Assembly: GCA_963920525.1 (NCBI GenBank)
Contig: OY986435.1
Location: 177,104,266 to 177,168,265, forward strand
DNA from: Dichetophora obliterata
Lineage: Eukaryota; Arthropoda; Insecta; Diptera; Sciomyzidae
Direction: 5' to 3'
DNA: 64,000 bases
A program made the translations under genes and the position numbers. How positions within the stretch are numbered: position 1 is the stretch's first letter; every line of letters starts with the position of its first letter. Positions 31,871 to 42,215 of the stretch are shown here, in pieces. The notes beneath the pieces were generated by a model that saw only the letters and a program-made list of their open reading frames with translations, made no database searches and was not told where the DNA came from.

Positions 31871-34728
31871 TGTTTTTTCATTAATACAGTTATATGAATA
31901 ACAGCTACCGAAAACTTAATACAGTTTTATTAACAAAAGTGTTGGAAGCAACAGTATTAGCTTTGGGTTCATATTTCCTTTTTACCGCTGCATCACACAG
32001 AACGTGAAACAGGGGGTTGGTCACAGCTGCATCACTCAAGACTACAAAAGAGCAAAGGAAGCTATTTCCAAAACAAGCTATCTAGTCTGCTGCTAGGATG
32101 AATCATCTGGTTTGAAAAATGTAAATTGAATTTCATCCTTAAAATTAAGATGATTGTCATCCACATTGAACAGTGAAAGAAGTAGAAGGTCTTCCTACTT
32201 TTGATGAGAGTGAGAGCAAATCGAACTGATGTGCCATTCATACTGAAACACAATTGCAAGGTGTTAACATAACTTCAAGCAAAAAGTTTATGTATTTTTT
32301 AATTAATTGCTAAACGGCTTTTATTTAGCTAATTTTTTTAAACGTCAATAAAAAATAAAATTAATCAACCAACGAATATATTTTGACATTCAAAACCAAA
32401 TCATTCAAAAAGTTTTGAATTTACACTTTGAATAATGTAAATTAAAAATTGATTCACTGTCATCGTTCAACGTTCACTATCATCGTTTTGAGTGAAATGT
32501 TTTAATTCGCCTTAAGCTCTAAATTTAACCTTGTAAAATCATCAAAGGTCACAATTAATAACATAAATCTAGAATTACATTTAATTTTACCCACAGTAAA
32601 ACAAGAACAAAACAATTATCTGTAAATATATCAAACAAAACTTGTGGTTAAAAAATGTTTTAAAAATAATTTTTATAGAAGAAATGTCTAAAAATCATTT
32701 GTTATTACTGTATAAGAAAGTATTATACGTCTACTTTTACTAAAATGTGTCTTTTTCATCAACTTACCTGATATAATATCTTAATTTTCAATTAAAATTT
32801 TAATAACAATAATAAAAATTTGTGAATTCTTTATAACGAAATAACGTTTGTCCGGCTTGTTCTAAGCCTCAGGCGATCAAGTATTTTTTTCTTAAAGCAA
32901 AAAACCAGAACTAGCCACGCTGGTGACAGCTACCACATGGCACTTCTAAACAAGTCATTACAAACTACTTTTGCATGAGCTGCATGGGCGAGGAGGTAGA
33001 AGAAACCATCTCCCAGACAAAGACACACATACTTGGTATTTTTATTCTTCCATGACCTTGATGACCTATTAACATCAATCGTCAGGTATCTGTTTCTGTT
33101 TTGAATGACGGCAAAGTGTGCTTAGAAATTACAATGAACTAAATTGGCGTATGTGAGCCGATGTAAATCTCACTCTACCACATCAATCTAACCTAAAAAA
33201 TAATAATGGAACGTTTAATTCATTACTATTTGGAAAATACTCTTGTCTTTCTTAAATATATCATTCTTTTCGGAATGGAACACTTTTTGCGGACCACAAA
33301 CTTCTTTTACTGCACAAAGCTTACTCCAACGACAATAATATAGTTTATAATCAGAGGTTAAGACTCTTATTACTTTTTCCAAAAAGTCTCTGAAATATGA
33401 GTCTTAACAATATTTTATTATATAAAAGTTGTTGTTGGTAGTCGAAAGTAATTGTTATGCAATACGAATTATTTATGCACTTTTTAAACAGATATTTTTA
33501 ACTCTTATAAAATAAAATATAATATAAGAGCCTTTTTTAATTATAATTATAATTTTTAAATTATAAAACTATTTTGAAAATCTTTGAAGACTTTTATTTA
33601 AAAAGTTAATTTTAATAGTCTTTTGAGGGCTTTACTTTAAAATAGCCAAAATAATAATTTACCAATAGTCGACAATATTAACTAAATCAATCTATAGAAT
33701 AAATTTATTGCTGATAAAAGGTCATAAATAAACATATTTTGAATTTTTTGTGATTTTTTTTTTATTTTAAGACTTTTATTAAGACTTTTCTAAAATAAAA
33801 GTCAGAAAAGACTCTTAAAAAAACTTTTTCAAATAAAGTCTTTAAAGGCTTACACAAATTTCTTGGAAAATTAGATTCCTTGGAGACTCTCTAATTTTAC
33901 TTTTAAGTTTAGAATTTAAAAGTGAGGGAAAAATTTTATTTTTGAAAGTAAAAGTCAACTCTTAACTTATATTTTTATAAATAAAAATTCAAAGCTAAGT
34001 TTTTAAGTAGGACTTAATTTAAAAATTTAAATTTTAAGAGTTATTTTCAGGCTCGGTTTATAATACTAGACAACAATAATTGTGTTAATTAAAAATTGTT
34101 ATCCGTTCGTTGTTCTTTAGTTAAATTTTAACTATTAGTAAAGGTTTTTGTTATTTTTCCTCTCTATGTCCATGTTATATTATAACCAATATGTTTTATA
34201 GTTACTCTTAGTTTAACTTTTTTAAACCACAGAAGGGGGGAGTTCTGCGCTTACAAAACAATATGCAAAACATTACAACATTTTTTCTGCCCAATCTAAC
34301 GAAAAATTTATCGCCAACAAAACATAGTGATGAACTCTGCGCTCACTCCAACCGTTTCCACTGTACGAACACAAGTGGCGAATATTGGTAAGTCACCATC
34401 TTGTTCGTTCGTGCAGTGGAAATATTTAAATTCGATGTTTGCGATATTGAAAACTTAAATAGTAGAAAAACTTGACAGAAAAAAAGCAGTGTTCTTTAGC
34501 TTAAGTATTTAATTTATTTTATTAGTTATTAACTACCATTTCAACAAATCTACTACTCTATTCACAAAGAAACACCGGATACGCCCAAAATGTCCGAGCA
34601 CCAGCCGATGAAATCTTCGTTCGTTCGTGCTGATAAAGTGTTTCCAGTGCATGAGTAGCGTTCGCTACTTATATTCATATTAAGGTTCATACTGTTCTCT
34701 GAATTTGCATTCATGGTGAGTTGCTTCT
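31871..34728. other. Gene-free AT-rich stretch
   Basis: No exon, RNA gene or transposon protein recognised in 2.9 kb. Between about 33360 and 34060 the words GACTTTT / AAAAGTC recur on both strands, giving a decayed satellite-like texture. At about 34369-34421 TTTCCACTGTACGAAC is inverted as GTTCGTTCGTGCAGTGGAAA, a short foldback. A related half is at 34620-34660. Confidence 0.45.
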
Positions 34729-34979
34729 AGAGATGAGCGATTTTTTGATACTGGTGATTTAGTCACCGTGATTTAAAAATCACTGGTAACTGCGGTGATC
34801 ACATACTATCAAAAACAGTGATCAGTAGATTTTGATTAGATAGATCAGCTTTTGTTAAATTTTTGTCTTATGTAGTGTGCAGCGATTTGTGATACAACCA
34901 GTGATTTTTTGTTTGCGCGAGAATTGTTTGTCTCTGTCTCTCAAGTAAGCAAATCATGCGCAACTTGGTATGAGTTTTA

Positions 34980-35451
34980 AGGCCCAGTTATAATAGACGT
35001 AACGCAATGTAGTGAAATGCCACTGCAGCAGTGTGTTCTGTCACTTACTGTTTCAATCAATACTTTTCTTATGCAAGTGATTATAATAGAAGTAACGTAA
35101 TGTAACGGGACGTAAAGATTCGTTGGATTTCGATTTCTACGTTACTTTACATTACGTCTGTTCAAAGAACAACTAAACATTGAGGTTAGATTCGATTATT
35201 GCGCTATTTTTTATTGTTTAACTACGCTTTTTGTTGAGTTTTCGTTATTAATGTGATAGTTTTATGTATCCAAAGCTATGGATGACGAAGATTTAATTGT
35301 ATTTGTACAGGAACGTGCAATTATTTACGACAAACAACTGCCTGGCTACTGCCTATTATAATTGCTACAACGTTTTCTAACATTACGTCCCGTCACGATG
35401 ACAGTTGACAACATTACGTTACTTTACATTACGTCTATTATAACTGGGCCT
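34980..35451 (+). mobile_element. PIF/Harbinger-like element nested in the hAT MITE
   Basis: Inverted ends AGGCCCAGTTATAATAGACG / CGTCTATTATAACTGGGCCT are flanked by TTA on both sides, the 3-bp target of PIF/Harbinger. The interior shares ACGTTAC-type words with 12927-13352 and holds the start of a MADF-like reading frame (35278-35361). It is an internal-deletion derivative. Confidence 0.7.
35278..35361 (+). pseudogene. Fragment resembling the start of a MADF-domain protein
   Basis: An ATG-started frame of 27 codons reads MDDEDLIVFVQERAIIYDKQ, then LPGYCLL and a stop. The pattern (L/I)I.FV..R..IYD...P.Y is how MADF DNA-binding domains begin. PIF/Harbinger elements often carry a second Myb/SANT/MADF protein, so this fits the surrounding element. 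It is far too short to function and the similarity rests on about 20 residues. Confidence 0.4.
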
Positions 35452-35762
35452 TTAATAGCTACATACTCTGATATGTTTGCTTAGCTATAAAATAACGTGA
35501 TCACGTTCACCATATAAAAGAAAGGCGATTTCAAAATCACGTTCACTAAGAACGCCGTTTCTAAAAAATCACCGGATCGCTCATCTCTAATTGCTTCGTG
35601 TAGTCATCGCTTAAAGCCCCCAATGAATTTATCAGCTGTTTTTGTATAATTTCTCTGTTTAGTTTTATGCAGTAAAATATAAACGTCAAAATATAATTTT
35701 GAGCATTTTCTTCCACTTGTAATCATAACACGAAATACTGTGCTAATACATAAGTAACAAAT

Positions 35763-36906
35763 ATGGATATTATTAAAGCGGAAATAGCTAGAAAAAGAAA
35801 ACTGCTAGAGGACAAAAATCTGGTTGTAAGTTAAAAAAAAACATTCACATAAAATTGTTTCTTTCCACGATAACGAATTTTCATTACAGAACGATAAAAA
35901 GAAATTCTTCAAACGGGGCGAGTTGATTGCAAAGAATACTCAAGAGATTTTGGAAAAAGTGGGCTACAAAATACACGTGGACAAGGAATCACATGATCAG
36001 GCACTAACAGGATGTAAGTAAACATTTTTAATTTTGTGGTCAATTGTAATTAAACATTTTCTTAATGCAGATAACTATGTAAGTGATGGACAAAATATAC
36101 TACCCCGAATAGAAGTTATAAGGCGATTGCGAGAACGCGGCGAACCAATTCAACTTTTTGGAGAGACAGAAGCTGAAGCCTTTCATAGATTGCGTCAATG
36201 TGAAATCACACAGCCAGAAGTAAATCGCGGTTTCCGCAATGATTTTCAGGAGGCGCTGGAACAAGTAGATCAGGCTTACCTGCAGGAAATGTTTGCCAAT
36301 GCACCAACCTCGAAGGAGGAGAAGAAATCCGAGTTAGCAGAGTTAGATGAGACGGTTTCATGGGAAAGCATACAGGTGATGGCGGAAAAAATGGGACGTG
36401 GCAACAAAGATTACGACATGGATGTCATAATAACGCTGCTCACATTTCTGCTTAAGCTGTGGAATGATCAGATAGCCTCATTTTCTAAACAAGAAAAGAT
36501 GTCTACCAAGATTAAAATGGCGCGTGTCATCTATACACAGACCAAAGAGTATGTTAAGCCCTTGTTCCGTAAACTAAAGCATCATGCACTGCCTGAGGAC
36601 ATTCTCGACAGTCTGCGTGACATTTGCAAGCATCTGTTGAATCGCAATTACATCACGGCAAGCGATGCTTATCTGGAAATGGCTATAGGCAATGCGCCCT
36701 GGCCCATTGGTGTCACCATGGTGGGTATTCATGCACGTACTGGTCGCGAAAAGATTTTCTCAAAAAATGTGGCACATGTTATGAACGACGAAACGCAGCG
36801 CAAATATATTCAGGGTCTTAAGCGTCTTATGACCAAGTGTCAGGAATATTTTCCCACCGATCCCTCCAAGTGTGTGGAATATGTGGCAAAAAAAGAACGT
36901 GACTAG
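35763..36906 (+). CDS. Prp18: Pre-mRNA-splicing factor 18
   Basis: Second-step splicing factor. In yeast and human, Prp18 acts with Slu7 at the U5 snRNP to dock the 3' splice site for exon ligation; the role here is inferred from the family. Exons: 35763-35825, 35890-36013 and 36071-36906 (introns 64 and 57 bp, donors GTAAGT, acceptors CAG), giving 340 aa, close to the human 342. The start MDIIKAEIARKRKLLEDK is in exon 1. An ATG inside intron 2 opens a longer frame but is not the start. Residues about 71-107 (ILPRIEVIRRLRERGEPIQL) are the small PRP4/SFM-like motif. The C-terminal half is the helical Prp18 domain with its hallmark loop GNAPWPIGVTMVGIHARTGR (from 269). Complete and uninterrupted. 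It converges on P5cr with 150 bp between stops. Confidence 0.96.
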
Positions 36907-37034
36907 TAGTGTAGAGAGTCGTTTAGTTAAGCGTATAATTGAGATGTATTCGTGATTGGAATTTATTCAAGTTTCAACCTTTAAAATTTTGAATATAGGT
37001 ATATATATATTTGAATAACTTAACTAGCCAGTTC

Positions 37035-37040
37035 TTTATT
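37035..37040 (-). terminator. AATAAA polyadenylation signal of P5cr
   Basis: On the minus strand AATAAA lies 16 nt after the P5cr TAG stop, the only good signal close by. It falls in the 150-bp gap between the convergent genes, so the two 3' UTRs probably overlap or nearly touch. Confidence 0.6.
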
Positions 37041-37056
37041 GTTGAATTTTTGTTTT

Positions 37057-38071
37057 CTATTTTCCTAATTCTGCAGAACGCTGCGAAGACTTCTCCACTG
37101 CATTGATAATGGTTGCTCTGAAAGAAATAAAAAACATTAAATAAAGAAACATTTTTTTAATATTTTAAAGAACTCACCGCAAGTTGCCTTTCTCCAGCTC
37201 GTGTACACCAACAATTGTAGCACCACCAGCAGAGCAAACCTGAAATTTTGGTTTATTTTAAAAAATGTTCTCGCAAGATAAAGGAAAGCTCTTTACCTCA
37301 TCTCTCAACACCGCTGGATGCTTGCCTGTAAGAAGCACAGTTTTGGCAGCACCCAAAAGCATTTGAGAAGCAAACTGCAGAGCCATCTGCCTGGGTACAC
37401 CCTGCTTAACAGCGCCATCCGCTAAAGACTCTATAATTGTATAAACATAGGCTGGTCCACAGCCAGCTACTCCAGTGATCCCATTTATCATGCTTTCTGG
37501 CACCTGCTGCGCAATGCCTAGCGAGTTCAACATCAAATGCACCTTCTCCAAATCCTGCTGTTTAACATAGGATCCTGCAGTGTAGACGGTGCAGCCTTCG
37601 CCCACCTGTATCGAGGTGTTAGGCATGGTGCGTATCATCTTAAGATTGCTGATGAATGAGAAATTCTGCAAAAGGTCAGACAGAATTTTTGTTAATTATT
37701 TGCCGGCTTTGGATGTCTTTGCTTCTTACCTCCTCTAAAGATTTCAAGTTTACACCGGCCAACACCGAAACGAATAGCTTATCTTTGTCTTTAATATTGG
37801 GCACATGGATGCTTCTTAAATGCAGCGCACAAGGCGCGAGTATGTGTGGCTTAACACAGATAAAGATTATGTCCGCCTTGTCAAGCACTTCGTAATTGTC
37901 TTCTGTCACAGCGACACCCAATTCACGCCACCGCGTTAGATTCTCCAAATTAGGTCCAGAGACTAAGACTTGAGCTGCTTTGACGATGCCACGCGTTATG
38001 AGACCCGATCCAATGGCGAAGGCCATGTTGCCACCACCAATGAAGCCGATTTTCTCGTCTAATTTTGCCAT
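37057..38071 (-). CDS. P5cr: Pyrroline-5-carboxylate reductase
   Basis: Catalyses the last step of proline synthesis: 1-pyrroline-5-carboxylate plus NAD(P)H to L-proline. Four exons: 38071-37730, 37665-37297, 37239-37178 and 37117-37057, with donors GTAAGA, GTAAAG and GTGAGT and AG acceptors, joining in frame to 277 aa. The start MAKLDEKIGFIGGGNMAFAI places the Rossmann dinucleotide loop (GFIGGGNMA) at residues 9-17, at the extreme N-terminus, so no targeting peptide is evident. Motifs include VKPHIL, MPNTSIQVGEG, and the P5CR signature GVAGCGPAYVYTIIESLADG (179 on), ending LRDEVCSAGGATI across exons 2-3. The last exon is short (ATIINAVEKSSQRSAELGK). Intact. Drosophila counterpart P5cr (CG6009). 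Confidence 0.96.
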
Positions 38072-39489
38072 AATTGTTAAGATCCGAGTCTTTAAAGTGT
38101 CAAGCTGCTGGAGTGGCTGGAAGTGAAAAAAATGTTATAGCATGCATAACGCCACGAACCCAGGTTCTAAAATTCCAACACTCATTTGATAAGCAGCAGT
38201 TTCTTTTATAATCACAGATGTGTTCTTTTGGCCTTATACTAAATTTTGTTTAGCAACGCAAATTCATTTAACTATATTTTTGTTTATTTGTTTACTTACA
38301 TTGCCACTCTGGGTATATTGTTGAAGTTTTTCTTTTTCTTAGTCTTTTCTATTGTATTTTTATCAAACGAATTTGATTTATTTTCGCAGTTTTTTACTGT
38401 AAAATAATTTTGCCTAGTTGCCACATTTTTCTCCCTTGCAGGAGTTGTCAATAGGGTTGCCAGAGCTTTTCCAAACGATAAAATGCGATAAGTTTAGGTT
38501 TAGCCCATGATAGAATTACCAGGTACTAATAATCGCTACTTTTACTCGTAACTTTCGGCATAAATTGTTATATAAAAGCATTGCAATCGCACCAAAAAGT
38601 AGAAAGGGATTTTGTTAGTCTTTACTTTTGCCTTGATCTCTTCTTTTGCATATGAAGTCGGTAATTTTTCTGCTGCTAGTTTCTGTTGATTTTTATGCCA
38701 TAGGTTAAATTTAAGTTTTGATAAGTTTAAAATATAGGCGTCCTAGTTTTTATAAAATTCTTAAATTAATTTATTAATCTGTCAAACATTAAAACTTTAA
38801 ATCACATTCTTCTTATTGACTGCTTTTAGAAAAATCAACATATTGTCAACATGTTGTAAGTATTACGTTTTGCTACCTTGTGTCTTGTGAACAGTGATTT
38901 GTATTTACTGTCAACGCAGTTACAAAAATTGACAAAAACTCCACTCATTTCTTTAATTAAAAGTAGTAATTAATTAAAATGTTGATAATCTGTACTTTTT
39001 ACATAATTTTGTGTTATTCGACGTTTTATACTTTAATTTTCAAGTGTCAAACTTTGCAATTGAAAAATACAACATGTTGTTGAGTAAATGCAGCGGAAAA
39101 ATAAAGCGTGCCGTAATAAAGACAACATGTTGTCAATACCGGAAACTAATAATTGCCGTTCACAAGACTTTTACCCAACAGTGGCAAAAAATTTAGTTTC
39201 GTAAACGCGGCCATTGTTTTTCTTATGCAGAAACTTAATTTGTGATGCAATGAAGCAATAAATTTGCTATTTATCAATGTTTATCACTCGGCGTATGTTA
39301 AGTGTAAAGACAAGATAAATAATTATTTGTCGATTTCTCATATAAAATAATGCAAGAAGCAACATTGTTTGCATCTACTCGCTTCATTTTGATACTATAT
39401 GCTCATAATGACAGTTTATCCCCAGCTGATTTTCAGCGAATAACCCTGCGTCTACACGGGATAATGCAAGTTCGAAAGTAAAGCATACA
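38072..39489. other. P5cr upstream region, no further gene
   Basis: The first few hundred bases hold the P5cr 5' UTR and promoter. No TATA box could be assigned. An inverted pair with GACAACATGTTGTCAA-type text links about 38838-38895 with 39118-39175 (also GTCTTGTGAACAG / GTTCACAAGAC), a decayed MITE. The frame 39011-39196 crosses it and is not a gene. Confidence 0.45.
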
Positions 39490-39637
39490 CAATGGCCCAT
39501 TATCATAGTCAAAATTAAAGTCGACTCTAAATTTATTTCAAGTTTTCTGACAAATTATTATATTATAAAACTGTCGAAAATGCTCATGCTAAACTTAGAG
39601 TCGACTTTTATTTTGACTATGATAATGGGTCATTGTC
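39490..39637. mobile_element. Short palindromic MITE (148 bp)
   Basis: CAATGGCCCATTATCATAGT with the following CAAAAT.AAAGTCGACTCTAA is inverted at about 39590-39637 (AGAGTCGACTTTTATTTTGA, then CTATGATAATGGGTCATTG). The arms are about 45 bp with few mismatches. No TSD assigned. Confidence 0.75.
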
Positions 39638-39745
39638 TTCGAAAAATTCGAAAAAACTCGAAATTATCTGCAAGGTATACAAGCGACTACAAGTGCAAGT
39701 GCAAGTTGCGGTTTTACTTAATAATTATTTTTGTATAATTATTGT

Positions 39746-40062
39746 TGTCGAAAGAATCTGCTTTAATTTTTATCAACCTTCTTTATTGTTTTTAAATGGT
39801 TTAAAAATTCCTACATACAGTTCAAAGGATAAAGGATTATTATAATATTTGTATTAAATTCAGTTAAGATTTTTATTAATTACTTTTAGTTTGTTCTTTC
39901 GATTCTATTTCTGCTGCTGCCGGGACGTTTCGTTGAAGCCAAAGAAAGAAAGAAAGGAGGAAGTTGCTTTAAAAACTAGAGCACGTTTTTTTGATTGACT
40001 TGTCAGGTTTGACAGATTATTTTTTGACAGGCTCCGCCGGCATTGCCAGATGCTTCGTAACA
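39746..40062 (-). repeat. BEL/Pao 3' LTR (317 bp)
   Basis: On the minus strand it runs TGTTACGAAGCATC...TTCTTTCGACA (TG...CA). The copy at 45929-46245 is the same length, with about two differences seen by eye (near AGCACGTTT and GGGACGT). The flanking ATTGT (39741-39745) resembles ATTAT after the other LTR (46246-46250), a 5-bp duplication with one mismatch. Confidence 0.93.
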
Positions 40063-41402
40063 CTCCCCCCTGGTATATCCTGAACAGGTTCTACCCTATT
40101 TTGAACATCTAAAACAGCAATCTTTGCAGCAGGTCTATCATACACGCCTGCGGCCGTCTGCACTGATGCGCTCCTTACTCGACCATCTTTTCCTTTTGCC
40201 ACACTGATCACTTTTCCCCGGGGCCAGCAATTTCTGGGTTGATCTGGATCGACAATGTAGACAATGTCCCCAACTATGATAGGCTTTACCTCTTCAAACC
40301 ATTTAGTACGCCGCGTTATAGTAGGTAAATACTGCAGCAACCACTGCTTCCAGAAAGCATTTGCTATTTGTTGTGAGGTGAGCCAGCTTTTTCTTAATAA
40401 AATACTATTATCTCCTACCTCAGTCAATGGTTTTGCTCCGTTGGATGATCCCAGTAAAAAGTGATTGGGTGTAAGCGCCTCGTCGTTCTCATGACTGATT
40501 GGTACATAGGTAAGGGGACGCGAATTAATCACCATTTCCACCTCTATTAACGCAGCTCGCAGAAGCTCATCAGTTACCTTGTGCTTGCACAAAACCTTAT
40601 AGAGTACGACTTTCACTGAACGTACTAGGCGTTCCCAGGCACCTCCCATATGCGGTGACGAGGGCGGTATAAACTGCCACTTGGTGGATGGACTTGTGAA
40701 TGTGGAGACTAACAGGTTCTTGTCCATGCTTGCGAATGCTTCTGCCAATTCTCGCTCTGCTCCTCTGAAATTGGTACCGTTGTCACTGCAAAACTCGATG
40801 GGTGAGCCTCGTCGACCTATGAAATTTCGAATTGTAAGGATGCAGGAATCCGATGATAACGAATATGCAACTTCAAGATGAACAGCTCTCGTCGTCATGC
40901 AGGTGAACAACACGCCATACCTTTTCTCACTACTGCGACGAACTGTCACGTACAACGGACCAAAATAGTCCACTCCAACGTAGGAAAATGGTCTTTGAAA
41001 TGGTACAATTCTCATCGATGGAAGTGGTCCCATACGTGGAGGGTGTGGCTGCACAGTACTGTTGCAACATTCTTGACATTTTCTTCGTGTTGAATTTAAA
41101 ACAGCTCTCAATCTTGGTATCCAGAATTTTTGCCGCAGCTCATTAATCACAGTCTCATGGCTACCATGATAATATTTGAAATGCTCGTGAAAAACAATTA
41201 AATATGTAATGTGATGATCTTTAGGTAGGATTACAGGCTTGTTTTCGTACTTACCAGTGATCCTACCTTCAATCCGTAGTACGCCTCTTTCGTCTATGTA
41301 GGGCGAGAGCTTGTAAAGAAAGCTTGATTTTTTAATTTTGGTTCCATTTTTTAAAGAAGCTATTTCATTGGAGAACGCTTCATACTGCGCAGCTTTCCAC
41401 AA
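40017..41402 (-). pseudogene. BEL/Pao pol, integrase part
   Basis: Third pol segment. An H-H...C-C zinc region at the N-side of integrase (HHITYLIVFHEHFKYYHGSH ... RRKCQECC) is followed by the catalytic core, with Asp in GVDYFGPLY and in FCSDNGTNF and the usual PFQRPFSYVGVDYFGP context. A C-terminal DUF5641-like region has KWFEEVKPIIVGDIVYIVD and PRNCWPRGKV. The frame is continuous with the RNase H segment but is separated from it by an in-frame TAA at 41448-41450. The last codons read through the polypurine tract into the 3' LTR, stopping at 40017. Integrates element cDNA in working copies. Confidence 0.88.
40063..40073 (-). other. Polypurine tract of the BEL/Pao element
   Basis: On the minus strand AGGGGGGAG stands directly before the TG of the 3' LTR, where the plus-strand primer of LTR retrotransposons lies. 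It is also inside the pol reading frame. Confidence 0.8.
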
Positions 41403-41447
41403 TAACTCTTCAGCAATTTTAAATTCATCCTGAGAAATATGTTCGTA

Positions 41448-42215
41448 TTACAAGTTCGGTAATGGTTCTAAGGCCTTCTGTTTCCAAAGGCGAGCAACGT
41501 GTACGACTGTTGCAATAGCTCGTAGAAGTTTTCGCCAATTTGAAAAAAAACGATACCTCGTATGAAGTTGTTCTGATTTCTCAGCTTTGGATTCAACGCA
41601 TTCTACTTCTGTATGTTGACCGACAAACTGTGTTCGCAGTTCTTCAGTTGTGAGGACTTTTATTTTGTTTTTCTGCTGTGGCCACTGGCTTTGGTCTAGT
41701 TTTAAAAATGCTGGCCTATTAAGCCAGCGACTATTAGTGGAAAAGTCTGGACTATGTTGCCATTTAGTGGCCTCGTCTGCAACGTTTTCGCTTGATTGAA
41801 TCCAATTCCATGATTCTAAATCACTTAGTTCCAGGATTTCGCTTACTCTAAATGCTACAAATTGCTTGTAGCGTCGATGGTCTGACTGTAACCAGGCTAT
41901 GACAGTGCGAGAATCTGACCAGAATACTTTGCGGGCAATTTTTATTGAATGAGTTTTGTAGAGATCATCAGCTAGTCTTGCACCAAGCAAGGCGGCTTGG
42001 AGCTCCAACCGCGGTATTGACATGCATTTCAAGGGGGCCACCTTAGTTTGACAGCCAACCAAACAGCACGCGATATTATTATTTTCTTGGCAACGTAAAT
42101 AACTTACTGCAGCATAGCCATTCTCACTGGCATCGACGAAGGTGTGGAGTTCTGTATCTGGATAGCGCTGAAAAGGTTTGCTCACGTAGCACCTAGGAAT
42201 TCTCATTTTTTCCAA
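41448..42215 (-). pseudogene. BEL/Pao pol, RNase H part
   Basis: Second pol segment, covering the end of RT and the RNase H-like region: LHTFVDASENGYAAVSYLR, then VAPLKCMSIPRLELQAALLG and KVFWSDSRTVIAWL, which is the Pao RNase H pattern with D...E...D acidic residues. It is one frame off the upstream segment, joined across a run of A residues at about 42203-42208, and ends at the TAA at 41448-41450. The broken state is either a real lesion or a homopolymer error in the assembly. Confidence 0.85.

Larger units (their letters stand above)
34729..35589. mobile_element. hAT-type MITE upstream of Prp18
   Basis: The ends TAGAGATGAGCGATTTTTTG and CACCGGATCGCTCATCTCTA are inverted. The flanks GTTGCTTC (34721-34728) and ATTGCTTC (35590-35597) are an 8-bp duplication with one mismatch. 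It contains the element 34980-35451. The right end is 173 bp upstream of the Prp18 start codon, so it occupies the promoter region. No transposase. Confidence 0.8.

Noticed and set aside
36034..36906. A 290-codon frame starting with an ATG at 36034 as the Prp18 start
   Set aside because: The ATG is in intron 2. Upstream exons 35763-35825 and 35890-36013 join in frame with good splice sites and give the family's normal N-terminus.
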